Below, in pieces: positions 18,419 to 27,797 of a stretch of 64,000 nucleotides of DNA. How positions within the stretch are numbered: the stretch's first letter is position 1; every line of letters begins with the position of its first letter. The translations under genes and the position numbers were made by a program. The stretch covers positions 4,277,501-4,341,500 of the forward strand of contig CP106741.1 in NCBI GenBank assembly GCA_030323305.1. Direction: 5' to 3'. A model generated the notes under the pieces. The model had not been told where the DNA came from. It saw nothing but the letters and a program-made list of their open reading frames with translations, and did not search any database. Source of the stretch: Paenibacillus sp. CC-CFT747 (lineage in GTDB: Bacteria > Bacillota > Bacilli > Paenibacillales > NBRC-103111).

Positions 18419-18870
18419 ATGGCGGAAACGTTAACGGCTTTAACCGATCAACAGCTTCCTATGCTCCAGAAAGAGAAGTTTGTCCTTCTTAGCACCATTG
18501 ATGCAGAGACCGGAGCGCCCAGCGTCAACGCGATTTCCTGGGTTTATGCCATGGGCCCGGACCGCCTGCGGTTCGCCGTGGATCAACGTTCCCGCATCAT
18601 CCAGAACGTACAGGCTCACGCCCAAGCTGCCATCACTTTTTTGGCGGCGGTTCGGTTCACACGGTGAACGGAACCGCGAAGCTTGTCGCCGAGCAGCTGG
18701 ATGGAGTCCCCATCAAGCTGGCCTGCGTGGAGGTGGCGGTTGCCTCCGTCCGCGACGTGATGTTCTACGGCTCGCGCATTTCCGTAGAGCCGCAGTATGA
18801 GAAAACTTATGACAAGCGTGCCGCCGAGAAATTGGACGGACAAGTGTTTCATGCCATGAACAAAGCCTAG
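18419..18870 (+). CDS. Pyridoxamine 5'-phosphate oxidase family protein, frameshifted
   Basis: About 150 residues after restoring one base near 18637-18644 (T run followed by GG). The split-barrel flavin-binding fold of the PNPOx-like family is indicated by EKFVLLSTIDAETGAPSVN, then ISWVYAMGPDRLRFAVD and SRIIQNVQAHAQAAITF. The C-terminal part contains VHTVNGTAKLVAEQL. Members bind FMN or F420, but this short form is not a proven pyridoxamine oxidase and the substrate is unknown. ATG 18419 follows CGGAAGGAGGG. The gene stands between the hypothetical pair and the minus-strand ylaJ homologue. Confidence 0.8.
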
Positions 18871-18929
18871 CTGCATTCTGCCAGCTAGGCTTTTGTCTTT
18901 TTGGGTAGGCTTGTGGGGAAGGGAGTCGG

Positions 18930-19445
18930 TTATTGCGGAATATTGCCTCTGGATTGAACATCCCGCGGGAATTGAGGCATGATGCGGCCGATCAGGTCGC
19001 CCAGTTCTTCCGCAAAACCGGCTACCGGCCGTCCGTTCTGAACGTCGGTCCGCATCTCCCGGATTCTCTGGTTGAGGTCCAAGTCGGCCGTCACGAGAGC
19101 ATTCACCCCGCGGGGATCCTTCTTCAAAGCTTCGGCTACCGTATATTTGACGGTATCGACTTGGGCCCGGTCGAGCGTCGGAGGGACGTTAATACCGACT
19201 ATGGCGGTGTTGCCAACGACGACACAGTTGACGCCTTGCACGTTGGGTAGCCGGGAAGCGAGTTCCTCCAGCCGGGAGGCGGTTTGGCGGGGATCCTCAT
19301 TAGCAATGGCAGGATCCTGGGAAAGAATCCGGGTCCCGTTCATGGGAGACTTGGCGGAAGGAGCTCCGTTCTTAACAGTAGGGGTACAGGCGGATAGGAC
19401 CATCAAGGCAGCAAAGCCGACCAGAATAGGCTTCAAGGGCTTCAA
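18930..19445 (-). CDS. ylaJ: YhcN/YlaJ family sporulation lipoprotein
   Basis: A 171-residue lipoprotein. The signal sequence has a hydrophobic core (ILVGFAALMV) and the lipobox LSAC. The mature part contains the YhcN/YlaJ domain: RLEELASRLPNVQGVNCVVVGNTAIVGI, then AEALKKDPRGVNALVTADLDL. Family members are found in spores and are produced under sporulation control in B. subtilis; the molecular role is not established. In B. subtilis ylaJ lies next to the phoH-like ylaK, which is the case here too, although on the opposite strand. The C-terminus ends with an Arg/Asp-rich tail. Confidence 0.87.
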   Translation of the reverse strand: MKPLKPILVGFAALMVLSACTPTVKNGAPSAKSPMNGTRILSQDPAIANEDPRQTASRLEELASRLPNVQGVNCVVVGNTAIVGINVPPTLDRAQVDTVKYTVAEALKKDPRGVNALVTADLDLNQRIREMRTDVQNGRPVAGFAEELGDLIGRIMPQFPRDVQSRGNIPQ

Positions 19446-19576
19446 GCTTCATCTTCCTTTCTTCAATAAGCTAAGATAAGGCTAGTTTGTCCTGGCCGGC
19501 TTGATCTATGTATGGCGGTGGCAAGTCACCGCCGCCCTTGCTTTGAATACGTCATGCACTTGGGGGAGACAGCCAT

Positions 19577-20907
19577 ATGAAGAAAATTTACGTGCTCGAC
19601 ACCAACGTTCTTCTGCATGATCCCAAAGCGGTTTATGCTTTTGAGGATAACGATGTAGTCATTCCCGCCGTCGTGCTGGAAGAGATCGATTCCAAGAAAC
19701 GGCTAGCGGACGAAATAGGGCGGAATGCCCGCTACGTCTCCCGTTTGCTGGATGGGTTCCGTTCCGTGGGACACCTCTACGACGGCGTTCCTCTCGAGGG
19801 CGGGGGGACCTTGAAGGTAGAACTCAATCACCGGAGCTTTCAGAAAATGCAGGATGTGTTCAGCGAGCTGAACAACGACAACCTGATTTTGGCGGTGGCG
19901 CTGAACTATCATCAGGAAGAGCAGGAGAAGGAGGAGCCGAAGCCGGTTATCCTCGTCAGCAAGGACACGCTTGTCCGGATCAAGGCCGATGTGCTGGGCA
20001 TCACCGCCCAAGACTATCTGTCGGATCACCTCGTGCCCTTGCCTGACATGTATATGGGCTGCGTGACTTTGATGGTGCACCCTTCGGTTATCGATGAATT
20101 TTATTCCTATCGAAAGCTGAGCGTGACGAGCCTGAACTTGAAGTACCAGCTTCATCCGCATGAATTTGTCATCCTTAAGGATGAAATGGGCACGACCAAA
20201 TCCGCTCTTCTTAAGGTGGACTCCGAAGGAAGGAAGCTGGAGCCGCTGTACTTGAGCAACGACCCCATCTGGGGAATAAGCGCGAGGAATGCGCAGCAGA
20301 GAATGGCTCTGGAACTCCTGCTTAACGACGACATTCCGCTGGTGACGCTGACGGGGAAGGCGGGGACCGGCAAAACCCTTCTTGCCCTGGCAGCCGGATT
20401 GATGAAAATCGAAGACGAGCATAAATACAAGAAGCTGCTGATCGCCCGCCCGGTCGTACCCATGGGCAAGGATCTGGGGTATTTGCCGGGGAGAAGGAAG
20501 AGAAGCTGAGGCCTTGGATGCAGCCGGTTTACGATAATCTGGAATTTCTGTTCGATACGAAGAAACCAGGAGATATCGAGAAGATCTTGGCGGGAATGGG
20601 CAGCATTCAGGTTGAGGCTCTGACCTATATTCGGGGCCGGTCCATACCGGGGCAGTTCATCATCATTGACGAAGCCCAGAACCTGTCCCGGCATGAGGTG
20701 AAAACCATCGTCTCGAGGGTAGGCGAAGGAAGCAAAATCGTGCTTATGGGCGATCCCGAGCAGATCGACCATCCTTACCTCGATGCTTCGAGCAACGGCT
20801 TGACTTACGTGGTGGAGAGGTTCAAGGACCAGTCGGTTAGCGGCCATATTACGCTGGAGCGCGGCGAGCGTTCCCACCTGGCCCAGCTGGCAGCGGACCT
20901 GCTATAG
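19577..20907 (+). CDS. ylaK: PIN-PhoH family ATPase (YlaK-like), frameshifted
   Basis: About 443 residues after restoring one G in the run at 20488-20491. The N-terminal PIN domain starts with YVLDTNVLLHDP and would provide a metal-dependent ribonuclease. The C-terminal PhoH domain is a RecA-like ATPase with Walker A GKAGTGKTLLALAAGL, Walker B FIIIDEAQNLS and a conserved arginine region near the end (ERGERSHLA). Proteins with this architecture (PhoH2/YlaK type) are candidates for RNA unwinding and cleavage. The ATG is placed behind TTGGGGGAG. A terminator follows, shared with the convergent gene. Confidence 0.9.
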
Positions 20908-20952
20908 AGCCAAGCGCTGCGTTGGAGCATCTCTCCCAATAACGGAAATCAA

Positions 20953-20993
20953 AAGAACCTGTACCGGCACGTTATGCGCCTGTACAGGTTCTT
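20953..20993. terminator. Bidirectional hairpin between converging genes
   Basis: A 12-bp perfect stem AAGAACCTGTAC / GTACAGGTTCTT with a 17-base loop lies between ylaK (plus) and the minus-strand hypothetical gene. T-rich sequence follows on the plus strand and A-rich sequence precedes it. Confidence 0.7.
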
Positions 20994-21018
20994 CTCATTA
21001 GCAAGGTATTCCACAGCT

Positions 21019-21507
21019 TTAGCCACCTATCACCAGGGAGCATTTGTAGGCACGGGCGATCCCCTCCATCAGCTCGGCCTGTTGTTGGTCGGCAGCGAAA
21101 TACTCTAAGCCATCCCGGTTCCAGCGGGCGATCAAATGTTCCTCCATCTGGAGAACGGCTTGATCGGGTTCGGCCTCGGTCGGCAGCTCATCGGCAAACC
21201 GAAAGACGACAATCAGCTTCGCATATAAGAAGCGGTTGTCGGAACGGGTGACGAATCCGTAATCTTCGAACAATCCGCTTACGGTCGCATTGTCCGGCAG
21301 CCAATAGAGCGGAATGTCTTCGTGAGCGATTTTATAATGATTCAAGACTTCCAGAACCGATCCTCGGTCCTCGTCCTTCTCCAGAATCAGAAGTTCCTTG
21401 TCCCGGTCCAGGAGGGCTACTTTTCCCGCCAGGCCTTTGACCACCTGGGCGTAGAACCCGGGCTGTTTCCCTTCGGGCATGTCCATCATTACGGCAGGTT
21501 TACGCAT
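21019..21507 (-). CDS. Hypothetical protein
   Basis: A soluble, acidic protein of 162 residues with no signal peptide, which I do not recognise. Blocks visible are the start MRKPAVMMDMPEGKQPGFY, then KELLILEKDEDRGSVLEVLNHY, then LYWLPDNATVSGLFEDYGFV and the end IARAYKCSLVIGG. The predicted alternation of strands and helices suggests a compact alpha/beta domain. The start at 21507 has AAAGGAGA seven bases upstream; a longer version from 21525 lacks a site. It is transcribed alone, convergent with the ylaK homologue and divergent from the solute-binding protein gene. Confidence 0.65.
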   Translation of the reverse strand: MRKPAVMMDMPEGKQPGFYAQVVKGLAGKVALLDRDKELLILEKDEDRGSVLEVLNHYKIAHEDIPLYWLPDNATVSGLFEDYGFVTRSDNRFLYAKLIVVFRFADELPTEAEPDQAVLQMEEHLIARWNRDGLEYFAADQQQAELMEGIARAYKCSLVIGG

Positions 21508-21679
21508 AAGTTTTCTCCTTTCCAACTCGTCTTTCCCTCGTCTTATTATCCATCAATCCCTCGTCAATAGCAAAAACGCCAAATAAAGGATAGGTCCATC
21601 CTCCTTCATTTCGGATGAGATTGAAAGATGAATTTGGTATGATGGAAAAGGAAACGTGTACAAAAGGAGAGTAGATTCT

Positions 21680-23000
21680 TTGGCTAAGCGCAAACAGGCT
21701 ATCATTCTTCTCATTATCGCGGCCTTATCGGTTCTCTTGATCTGGCAGCTTTCGGGTTCATCCGGAATTCGTCCCCAAGCGACTTCGGGAGGCAAAGATA
21801 ACGGGTCTGCCTTAAATGGGAAAAAGAAGCGGGAGCATCCGGGCAAACGATCAAAGCGGCGGTATCAATGACGCCTGCCGAGTTCCAAGTTCTGCAGGAA
21901 CAGACCGCTCAATATATGCAAGCTCATGAAGGGACGACGATCACCCTGGAGAACATTCCGGGGGCCGAGGTTTATGCCAAGCTGAAGAAAGCAAGCCAAA
22001 TGGGGGAAGCACCGGACGCTATGCTGCTAGACAACGCCTGGATTCAGGAATTTGCCGCCCTGGGCTTTCTCAAACCGTTGGACGACCGTTTGTCGACGGA
22101 GCAGCAGAGCCAACGAATTCCTTCCATGATGAACCAGGTGAAATGGAACGGCTACCTGTGGGGAATTCCGCGGGATGTGGACCCTTACGTTCTCATCTGG
22201 AACAAGAAAGCCGCGGCCGAAGGGAAGGTGGAGCACGCCCCGCTGAACCGGGAGGAAATGATCCAGTGGAACAAAACCTTTCTGAAGCCGGAGGAAGGCC
22301 GGTACGGCATCTATTTTGACCCGTCGGACAACATGGCTCTGGTTTCGATGGTGACCTCCTTGATGAGTCAGCCCACGGAAACCTCTCATCCGCTGCAGAA
22401 GCTTGCTGACCCGAATTTGCTGAAAGCTCTGCAAAGCTTCCTCCTTCCGCAGGAGGCGAACTGGAACAGCAAAACCTATTCCGTGAACTATCCCGCCCCG
22501 TCGGATACGTGGAAGCCGTGGGATCTGCTGGCGGAAGGCAAAATAACGGCGATGATCACGACGATTTCGGAATTCCGCCAACACAAAGGGGAGAGCTGGC
22601 TTTGGCCGCTCTGCCGATTAATTTTGCCGGAAAAGGCTCCGGTGCCTGGCTGAAGGGGAGAAGCTTCAGTGTGTCTTCCCGGTCCACGCATGTTCAGGCG
22701 GCGGCTGATTGGATCAAGGAAATGACGTCGCCGGAAGCGGAGACCCAAACCTGGAACAAGGCGGGAAGCCTTCCTGTGCTTCTTTCCTCTTATTCAGCCT
22801 CTCCGCTTAGGGGAGACGAGCAGTACAATTCGTACGCTTGGCTGGTTCGGGAAGGCAAGGTGCTACCTTTTGAAATTGACGGGGCCAAGAAGCTGGACCA
22901 GGTTCAGAAAGAAAAAGCCCTTCTGGAGAAGGGCGAGAAGGACCTTAAAACCTTTGCCGAGCAGATAGCTAAGCTCTATGGGGCCAAATCAGACTCTTGA
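21680..23000 (+). CDS. Extracellular solute-binding protein (family 1), frameshifted
   Basis: About 440 residues after correction. The N-terminus (KRKQAIILLIIAALSVLLIWQ) is an uncleaved anchor or signal peptide; no lipobox cysteine is visible. The body follows the family 1 sugar-binding fold: EVYAKLKKASQMGEAPDAML, then WNGYLWGIPRDVDPYVLIWN, then ITTISEFRQHKGESW and SRSTHVQAAADWIKEMTSPE. The frame is broken at an A run (21821-21825) and near 22598 (a GG pair). It starts at TTG 21680 behind AAAGGAGA, or at GTG 21656. No permease or ATPase gene is adjacent, so this is an orphan receptor whose ligand is unknown. Confidence 0.82.
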
Positions 23001-23007
23001 TTGGTTT

Positions 23008-24083
23008 TCACAGCTTGATTTTGAGCTTGACCGTCAGCAGTCCTTTTTCAGTGGTCACCTCGGTTGCTTGAAGAAGGGGAGACAGCTTCTCGGGAGAGAA
23101 CGTCAGATCGAAGTCCGTCTCCAGCGAACGGTTAGTCGTGGAATCCAGCTCAGTGCCGTTATAGGACAGCTGGTCAACATGAAACTGAAGGCGATTGGGA
23201 TTCTGCTCTACCGTATAATGGCCGACGATGGTTCCCTCCACGTCGGCCTCTTTGCCGATGACATGGAATTTGCCGCCGTCGAAGCGGAAGGAGAGTCCGG
23301 TCAGCCGGCTGTTCTTCTCATGAAAGAACCGGTTCAGCTCTTCATCGCTAATCTGGAAGGTTGTTCCCTTCAAGTAACGGCCGGCATTCGGTCCTTGCAC
23401 CAGCTCGGGAATACCTCGGGAGATCGTATCGGCCACGGCCCCCATGTAACTCTGAAACAAGGGAAGGATTTTGGTGGTGTAAGCGGTTCGAACCTCATTC
23501 ATTTGAGCGGTCAAGGCCGGCACGGCGTCGGGATACTCCTGCATCTTTCGGTCGATTTCCTGCTGGAGGGCGACGGTCCGTTCTCTCTGGTGCAGGAACT
23601 CCGCCTTCACCTGCGCGAGCTCCGCCTGGTTCGCTTTCAGCCGGTCGTGAGTCGAAAGCAGAGTCCGGTAGGCGGTCACATAGGCGTCGAGCACGATTTT
23701 ATCGTTAAGGAAGAGAAGCTGAAGGCTGTTGTACGTATAGATTATTTCGGCAAAGGACTTGGCGGAGAAGAGCAGCAGCCAAAGGGAATCCCGCTCTCCC
23801 ATGTAATAAGCGCGGAGAACTTGTCCCACGCGCTCGCGCGTTCGGCCCAGAAGCTGCTCCTGACGCTGAATGTCTTCCCCGGAGGCACGGATTTGCTCGG
23901 AAACCACGGTTTCCTGACCGCTCAGCCTTTCGATCTCCTGGTCGATTTGCGCCAGAGTCAAGCTTTTGGTAAGAAGCTCCTTCACTTCCTCAAGAGAAGG
24001 ATCGGCATAAACCGCGGAAAGGGAGCTCAACTGAAAAAGAAAAACAAATGGACGATGAAGGCAACCCTCATCAGCTTGGCCAT
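23008..24083 (-). CDS. Exported coiled-coil protein, frameshifted in signal peptide
   Basis: About 358 residues after restoring one base in an A run (24034-24038 or 24040-24044, plus-strand coordinates). Restoration joins MAKLMRVAFIVHLFF to QLSSLSAVYADPSLEEVK, giving a normal signal peptide with cleavage after VYA, and the ATG at 24083 has an AAGGAG site. Mature residues 1 to 190 are long heptad-repeat helices (IDQEIERLSGQETVVSEQIRA, split by AYYMGERDSLWLLLFSAKSF), like the N-terminal coiled coil of PcsB/CwlO proteins. There is no NlpC/P60 or CHAP catalytic domain; the C-terminal 150 residues are a beta-rich domain I do not recognise. It adjoins a lipoprotein gene, and a wall or septum role is inference. 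Confidence 0.72.
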
Positions 24084-24157
24084 AGTCGACTCCTTAATAA
24101 GAATGGTATTATTACCATATCGCCGTAACGCCCAAAAGATTCCTTCAGACGGCCAAA

Positions 24158-24182
24158 AAACACCTCCCATCGGGAGGCGTCG
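24158..24182 (-). terminator. Intrinsic terminator of the lipoprotein gene
   Basis: On the minus strand GCCTCCC-GAT-GGGAGGT is followed by T6, just after the lipoprotein stop codon at 24188. Confidence 0.8.
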
Positions 24183-24187
24183 GCTGC

Positions 24188-25141
24188 TTACTTTTTGGCT
24201 GGAGCCTGGTTTAAGGTCTTTAAGAGATCCTCGATCGGCTTGGCATCCTTGGGAACGTCCTTCTCGAACTTGGCTTCTCCGTTGATATTGTCGAACGATT
24301 GGTGCAGATGGATATGGTGATCGGCGGCAGCCCCGTCACTGCCCTTGGACGTATAGTCAAGCCGGATCACTTCATCCCGGATAAAGCCGGTGTCGTCAGT
24401 CGCCAGGGAAATCAAGCCGGGGGCTTTCAGCTCCGGCGGATGAGCCGCCATATCTTTTTTGAGCTTATCCGCCTGATCTGCCGTCAAGAGGCTGTTCTTC
24501 GCCAGAACGTCGATCATCTCCGGAAGTTTGGCCTGAAGCTTGGCGGACACATCTTGGCGGTTCTTCTCGGTGATCTCCATTTGGATGACCGTTCCCTTTT
24601 TGCCGTCCTTGAAATCCATCGGAGCTTTGTCTTTCTTAAACCATTTGGTATCCAGGTCGGCCAGGAGCAGCTTGGCCGCGTCGGAAACGGCGGGAGAAAG
24701 CTTCGGGAAGCCGGAGGCGGAAGAGGACTTGGATAAGTCAAAGGAGTAATACTCGTCCGTCTTGTTAAGACCTGGAATTCCCAAGTAGAGGCGGTTATCC
24801 TTCATGATCATAGGAAGGCCGTAGTCCGTTTTCGATCCGCTGGGAGTTGCTTTCAGGAGAGCTTCCATGCGGGCGGGATTCGCGGAAACGGCTCCACTCC
24901 AAACCAGCTTGCTCTTGGAGAATAGAGACACCAGAAGGCTGGTCGTCGGATTGGCGTCCTTGGCGGGCGGAGGCGTGCCGATGTCCAGGTCGGCATCTCC
25001 CGAGAAAGTATAATAGTTCACTTGGGCCTGCTTGGTTAAAGCATTCTGGGCGTCTTGTTTCAGCTGCTTCCCGTCCGTACAGCCGGCCAGCAGGGAGCCG
25101 GTTACGAGAAGGGTCAGCACCGCCGCATTCTTCTTAAGCAT
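24188..25141 (-). CDS. Lipoprotein of unknown function
   Basis: A 317-residue secreted protein with a clear type II signal, LLVTGSLLAGC, so cysteine 20 becomes lipid-modified. The mature part opens with TDGKQLKQDAQNALTKQAQV and a beta-strand region YYTFSGDADLDIG, then has helices rich in Lys and Asp (EITEKNRQDVSAKLQAKLPEM). It resembles LppX/LolA-like or DUF6612-like beta-barrel lipoproteins in outline, but I cannot place it. The gene has its own AAAGGAGATTACG ribosome binding site and a terminator. It lies upstream of the coiled-coil protein gene on the same strand. Confidence 0.75.
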   Translation of the reverse strand: MLKKNAAVLTLLVTGSLLAGCTDGKQLKQDAQNALTKQAQVNYYTFSGDADLDIGTPPPAKDANPTTSLLVSLFSKSKLVWSGAVSANPARMEALLKATPSGSKTDYGLPMIMKDNRLYLGIPGLNKTDEYYSFDLSKSSSASGFPKLSPAVSDAAKLLLADLDTKWFKKDKAPMDFKDGKKGTVIQMEITEKNRQDVSAKLQAKLPEMIDVLAKNSLLTADQADKLKKDMAAHPPELKAPGLISLATDDTGFIRDEVIRLDYTSKGSDGAAADHHIHLHQSFDNINGEAKFEKDVPKDAKPIEDLLKTLNQAPAKK

Positions 25142-25257
25142 CGTAATCTCCTTTATCCTATGTATTCAGTTGGTTCACATCTATGTATTACCCATCCTTG
25201 TCGAAAGTGAACGACCATAATTATATCACATCAGCTCCTGGAGCGGAGGAAGGATTT

Positions 25258-26368
25258 ATGAAGAATCTGCCTTTAATGCCGCTTATGGCCAAGATTCGCC
25301 AACACCTCGCCGATCAGCCGGATAAAGTTCTTTCGTTTTATGATTATATGGCCTTGTGCCTGTATGATCCGGAGGACGGTTATTATATGAAGGAACAAGT
25401 CAAGGTTGGTAAAGAAGGGGATTTCTACACGAGCGCATCCCTCGGTGGATTCATGGGGGAGATGATCGCCCGGCAATATCTCCGGTTCCAACTGGAAGGA
25501 GAGCGTCCTCTTCCCGTCGTAGAATGGGGAGGCGGAACGGGCGAGATGGCGAAGCACTTTCTCGATGCCGTCGAACGGTTGAATCCGGGCGTGTACGAAG
25601 GCCTTGCCTATTGGCTGGTTGAGAAGTCTCCCTATCATAGGGCGATGCAGCGGGAAACGCTTAGGCGTCATGCAATGCACACGCAATGGGGGGACCGGAT
25701 GAAGGAGGAGTACTCCCATGCCGCGCCTTCGTCTTCTCGAACGAGCTGCTGGATGCGTTTCCGGTGCACCGGGTGAGGATGGTAAGAGGCGAATGGAAAG
25801 AGCTGTATGTGGCGTGGGATTCCGGCAAGGAGTGCCTGGTGGAGCGGGAAGGGCCCTGTACCCCCGTCGTACGAGAATATATGGATCAGGAAGGAATCCG
25901 GCTCCTCGAAGGACAAACGGCGGAGGTCAATCTGCAGGCACGTTCCTGGGTGAAGGAACAGGCTTCCCGTTTGGAGGAAGGCGTGCTGCTTACTATTGAT
26001 TACGGGGATACGGCCGAGGAGCTTTATTCTTCCCACCGCATGAACGGAACCTTGCTGTGCTACCGCGGGCATCTGGCGTACGACGATCCTTTCCGGTTCC
26101 CGGGAGAGCAGGATATGACCTCGCATGTGAATTTCACTGCCTGCATCCGCGCCGGGAAGGAAGGGGGATGCAGCAGGAAACGCTGCGCACGCAAAAAGAG
26201 TTCCTCGTCGATAACGGGCTGCTCGAGCTTATGGCCGATCATTCTTCTCCGGACCCTTTCGGACCGGAGGCCAGACGCAACCGCGCCATACGCCAGCTGC
26301 TTCTCAGCGACGGAATGAGCGAGCTCTTCAAGGTGCTCTTGCAGACCAAGGGCCTTTCCCTAGCTTAG
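25258..26368 (+). CDS. SAM-dependent methyltransferase, MidA/NDUFAF7 (DUF185) family, frameshifted
   Basis: About 370 residues after correction. Family motifs: LYDPEDGYYM and GDFYTSASLGGFMGEMIA, the SAM-binding loop VVEWGGGTGEMAKHFL, the catalytic-region motif FVFSNELLDAFPVHRV and LLTIDYGDTAEELY. Eukaryotic NDUFAF7 methylates an arginine in complex I; the bacterial substrate is unknown. One base is missing in the G run at 25688-25693 and one at 26163-26167. ATG 25258 follows CGGAGGAAGG. The gene is isolated from its neighbours by divergent transcription upstream and a shared terminator downstream. Confidence 0.87.
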
Positions 26369-26389
26369 CGGCCTGGCCTCTAAGCCAAA

Positions 26390-26436
26390 AAACAGCCTTC
26401 TCCTTGTATCCGTATAGGATAGGGAGAAGGCTGTTT
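26390..26436. terminator. Bidirectional terminator
   Basis: A 14-bp stem AAACAGCCTTCTCC / GGAGAAGGCTGTTT with an apical loop of about 19 bases. On the minus strand it is followed by T6, so it mainly serves the DUF2626 gene; on the plus strand it closes the methyltransferase gene. Confidence 0.85.
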
Positions 26437-26515
26437 GATGAGAAGGAGCCCGTCCGGGTCCCTGGTCAAGTTAAGGCGAACGCTTCGCCGAAAGCGGGGA
26501 AGCGGCTGCTCTTCC

Positions 26516-26746
26516 TTACACACTCATGTGGAAGAAAGACCAGTACGTAAATCCGGAGAAGGAAAGAACCATGTACCCCCAGAACAGTAATATGTAGGTA
26601 CGCTCGGAGAGGTTCATATACCCCAACAAAACGAAAACCGCTGTTTGGAACAAGAAAATGAAGGCCATGGGAATCATCCCGCCTGCAATTGCCATAAGGC
26701 CGATCACCAATGTCCAAAAGCCAAGGACGCGAAACATGCGTGCCAT
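26516..26746 (-). CDS. DUF2626 family membrane protein (YqgY-like)
   Basis: A 76-residue membrane protein. The N-terminus MARMFRVLGFWT and the ending SGFTYWSFFHM are signatures of DUF2626 (B. subtilis YqgY). Three hydrophobic segments are visible: VIGLMAIAGGMIPMAFIF, then QTAVFVLLGYMNLSE and TYILLFWGYMVLSFSG. Function is unknown. The ATG at 26746 has a GGGAGG site on the minus strand at proper spacing; the upstream extension MGLSGRREVGT is not supported. It is divergent from rsfA, with about 290 bases of AT-rich intergenic sequence between them. Confidence 0.87.
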   Translation of the reverse strand: MARMFRVLGFWTLVIGLMAIAGGMIPMAFIFLFQTAVFVLLGYMNLSERTYILLFWGYMVLSFSGFTYWSFFHMSV

Positions 26747-27036
26747 CGTGCCAACCTCCCTTCTACCCGACAATCCCATTAACTGTTATCCATTATACCT
26801 GCTGGGTACGCACGTGTAAACCTGCAACCTATGACGATTCTGCAATATCTTTTGCCTATGCCTAGCGTGCCCTTAAATGAAGTTCTCATGTATGAGCCCG
26901 AGGCAAAATGGCAATACCAAATAGTATCAAATAGATTCTATGAACTCTATTATGGGCATAAAGATGAGTAGGCGGCAAAATGCGTGCTGCATCGGGCTCT
27001 TGAATTTATGATATGACAATTTTGGGAGGTATAGGG

Positions 27037-27681
27037 ATGTCGGCAGTCAGACAAGACGCTTGGAGCGAAGAGGATGATTTGATACTGGCAGAGGTCACCT
27101 TGCGGCATATAAGAGAAGGCAGCACCCAACTGACGGCTTTTGAAGAGGTAGGAGAAAAAATCGGCCGGACTTCAGCCGCCTGCGGGTTCCGGTGGAATAG
27201 CTGCGTACGCAAGAAGTACGAAGCCGCGATCCAAATCGCCAAAGCCCAACGGCAGAAAAGAAGCCAGATTAAGAAGCAGAACCACGCCGTACCGGTGCTG
27301 TCCTCCGTGGACACGCTGGAGACAGGGGAGCTTGGCATCCGAAGCCACGGTCTGGAAGAAACCTTGTCCATCGATTCCGTGATCCGGTTTCTTCGGCAGT
27401 GGAGGTCGTCTTATCAGGACCTTTCACGCCATGCCCGTCTGGTAGAGAAAGAGCTTCAGGACACACGTGACGAGCTGGCCAAGCTGCGGGAGGACAACGA
27501 GAAGCTCGGCAAGCAGGTCAACGAGGTCGAAACGGATTACCGGGTGGTTAATGATGACTACAAAGCCCTGATTCAAATCATGGACCGTGCCCGGAAGCTT
27601 GCCTTCCTGGTGGAAGAAGAAGAAGACAGCAAAGCCCGTTTCAAAATGGACGCTAACGGCAATCTGGAAAGAATTGAATAG
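27037..27681 (+). CDS. rsfA: RsfA-type prespore-specific transcriptional regulator
   Basis: A 214-residue regulator. The N-terminal 60 residues form a Myb/SANT-like DNA-binding domain: DAWSEEDDLILAEVTLRHI, then AFEEVGEKIGRTSAACGFRWN. This is characteristic of RsfA, which in B. subtilis tunes the SigF regulon of the forespore. The second half is a leucine-rich coiled coil (ARLVEKELQDTRDELAKLR and onward), presumably for dimerisation. ATG 27037 follows GGGAGGTATAGG. The window also carries sigE and sigG, so the regulator fits this sporulating organism. The gene is monocistronic. Confidence 0.9.
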   Translation: MSAVRQDAWSEEDDLILAEVTLRHIREGSTQLTAFEEVGEKIGRTSAACGFRWNSCVRKKYEAAIQIAKAQRQKRSQIKKQNHAVPVLSSVDTLETGELGIRSHGLEETLSIDSVIRFLRQWRSSYQDLSRHARLVEKELQDTRDELAKLREDNEKLGKQVNEVETDYRVVNDDYKALIQIMDRARKLAFLVEEEEDSKARFKMDANGNLERIE

Positions 27682-27797
27682 CAAGACGCGATCATCCCGT
27701 TCACCCTTCTGGAAATCAGCCGGAGGAGGCGAACGGGTATTTGCGTTTATCGGTCCGCCTTCTCATGATATAGTAGTAGGGAAAAGAGGGAAGGGAC

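Noticed and set aside
22978..24285. A 435-codon plus-strand frame opposite the coiled-coil protein gene
   Set aside because: The minus strand encodes a signal peptide, heptad repeats and a proper ribosome binding site; the plus frame has none of these.
26873..27030. Short repeated GGCAAAATG words between the DUF2626 gene and rsfA
   Set aside because: Nine-base matches 70 bases apart in AT-rich sequence, with no symmetry or regular spacing.
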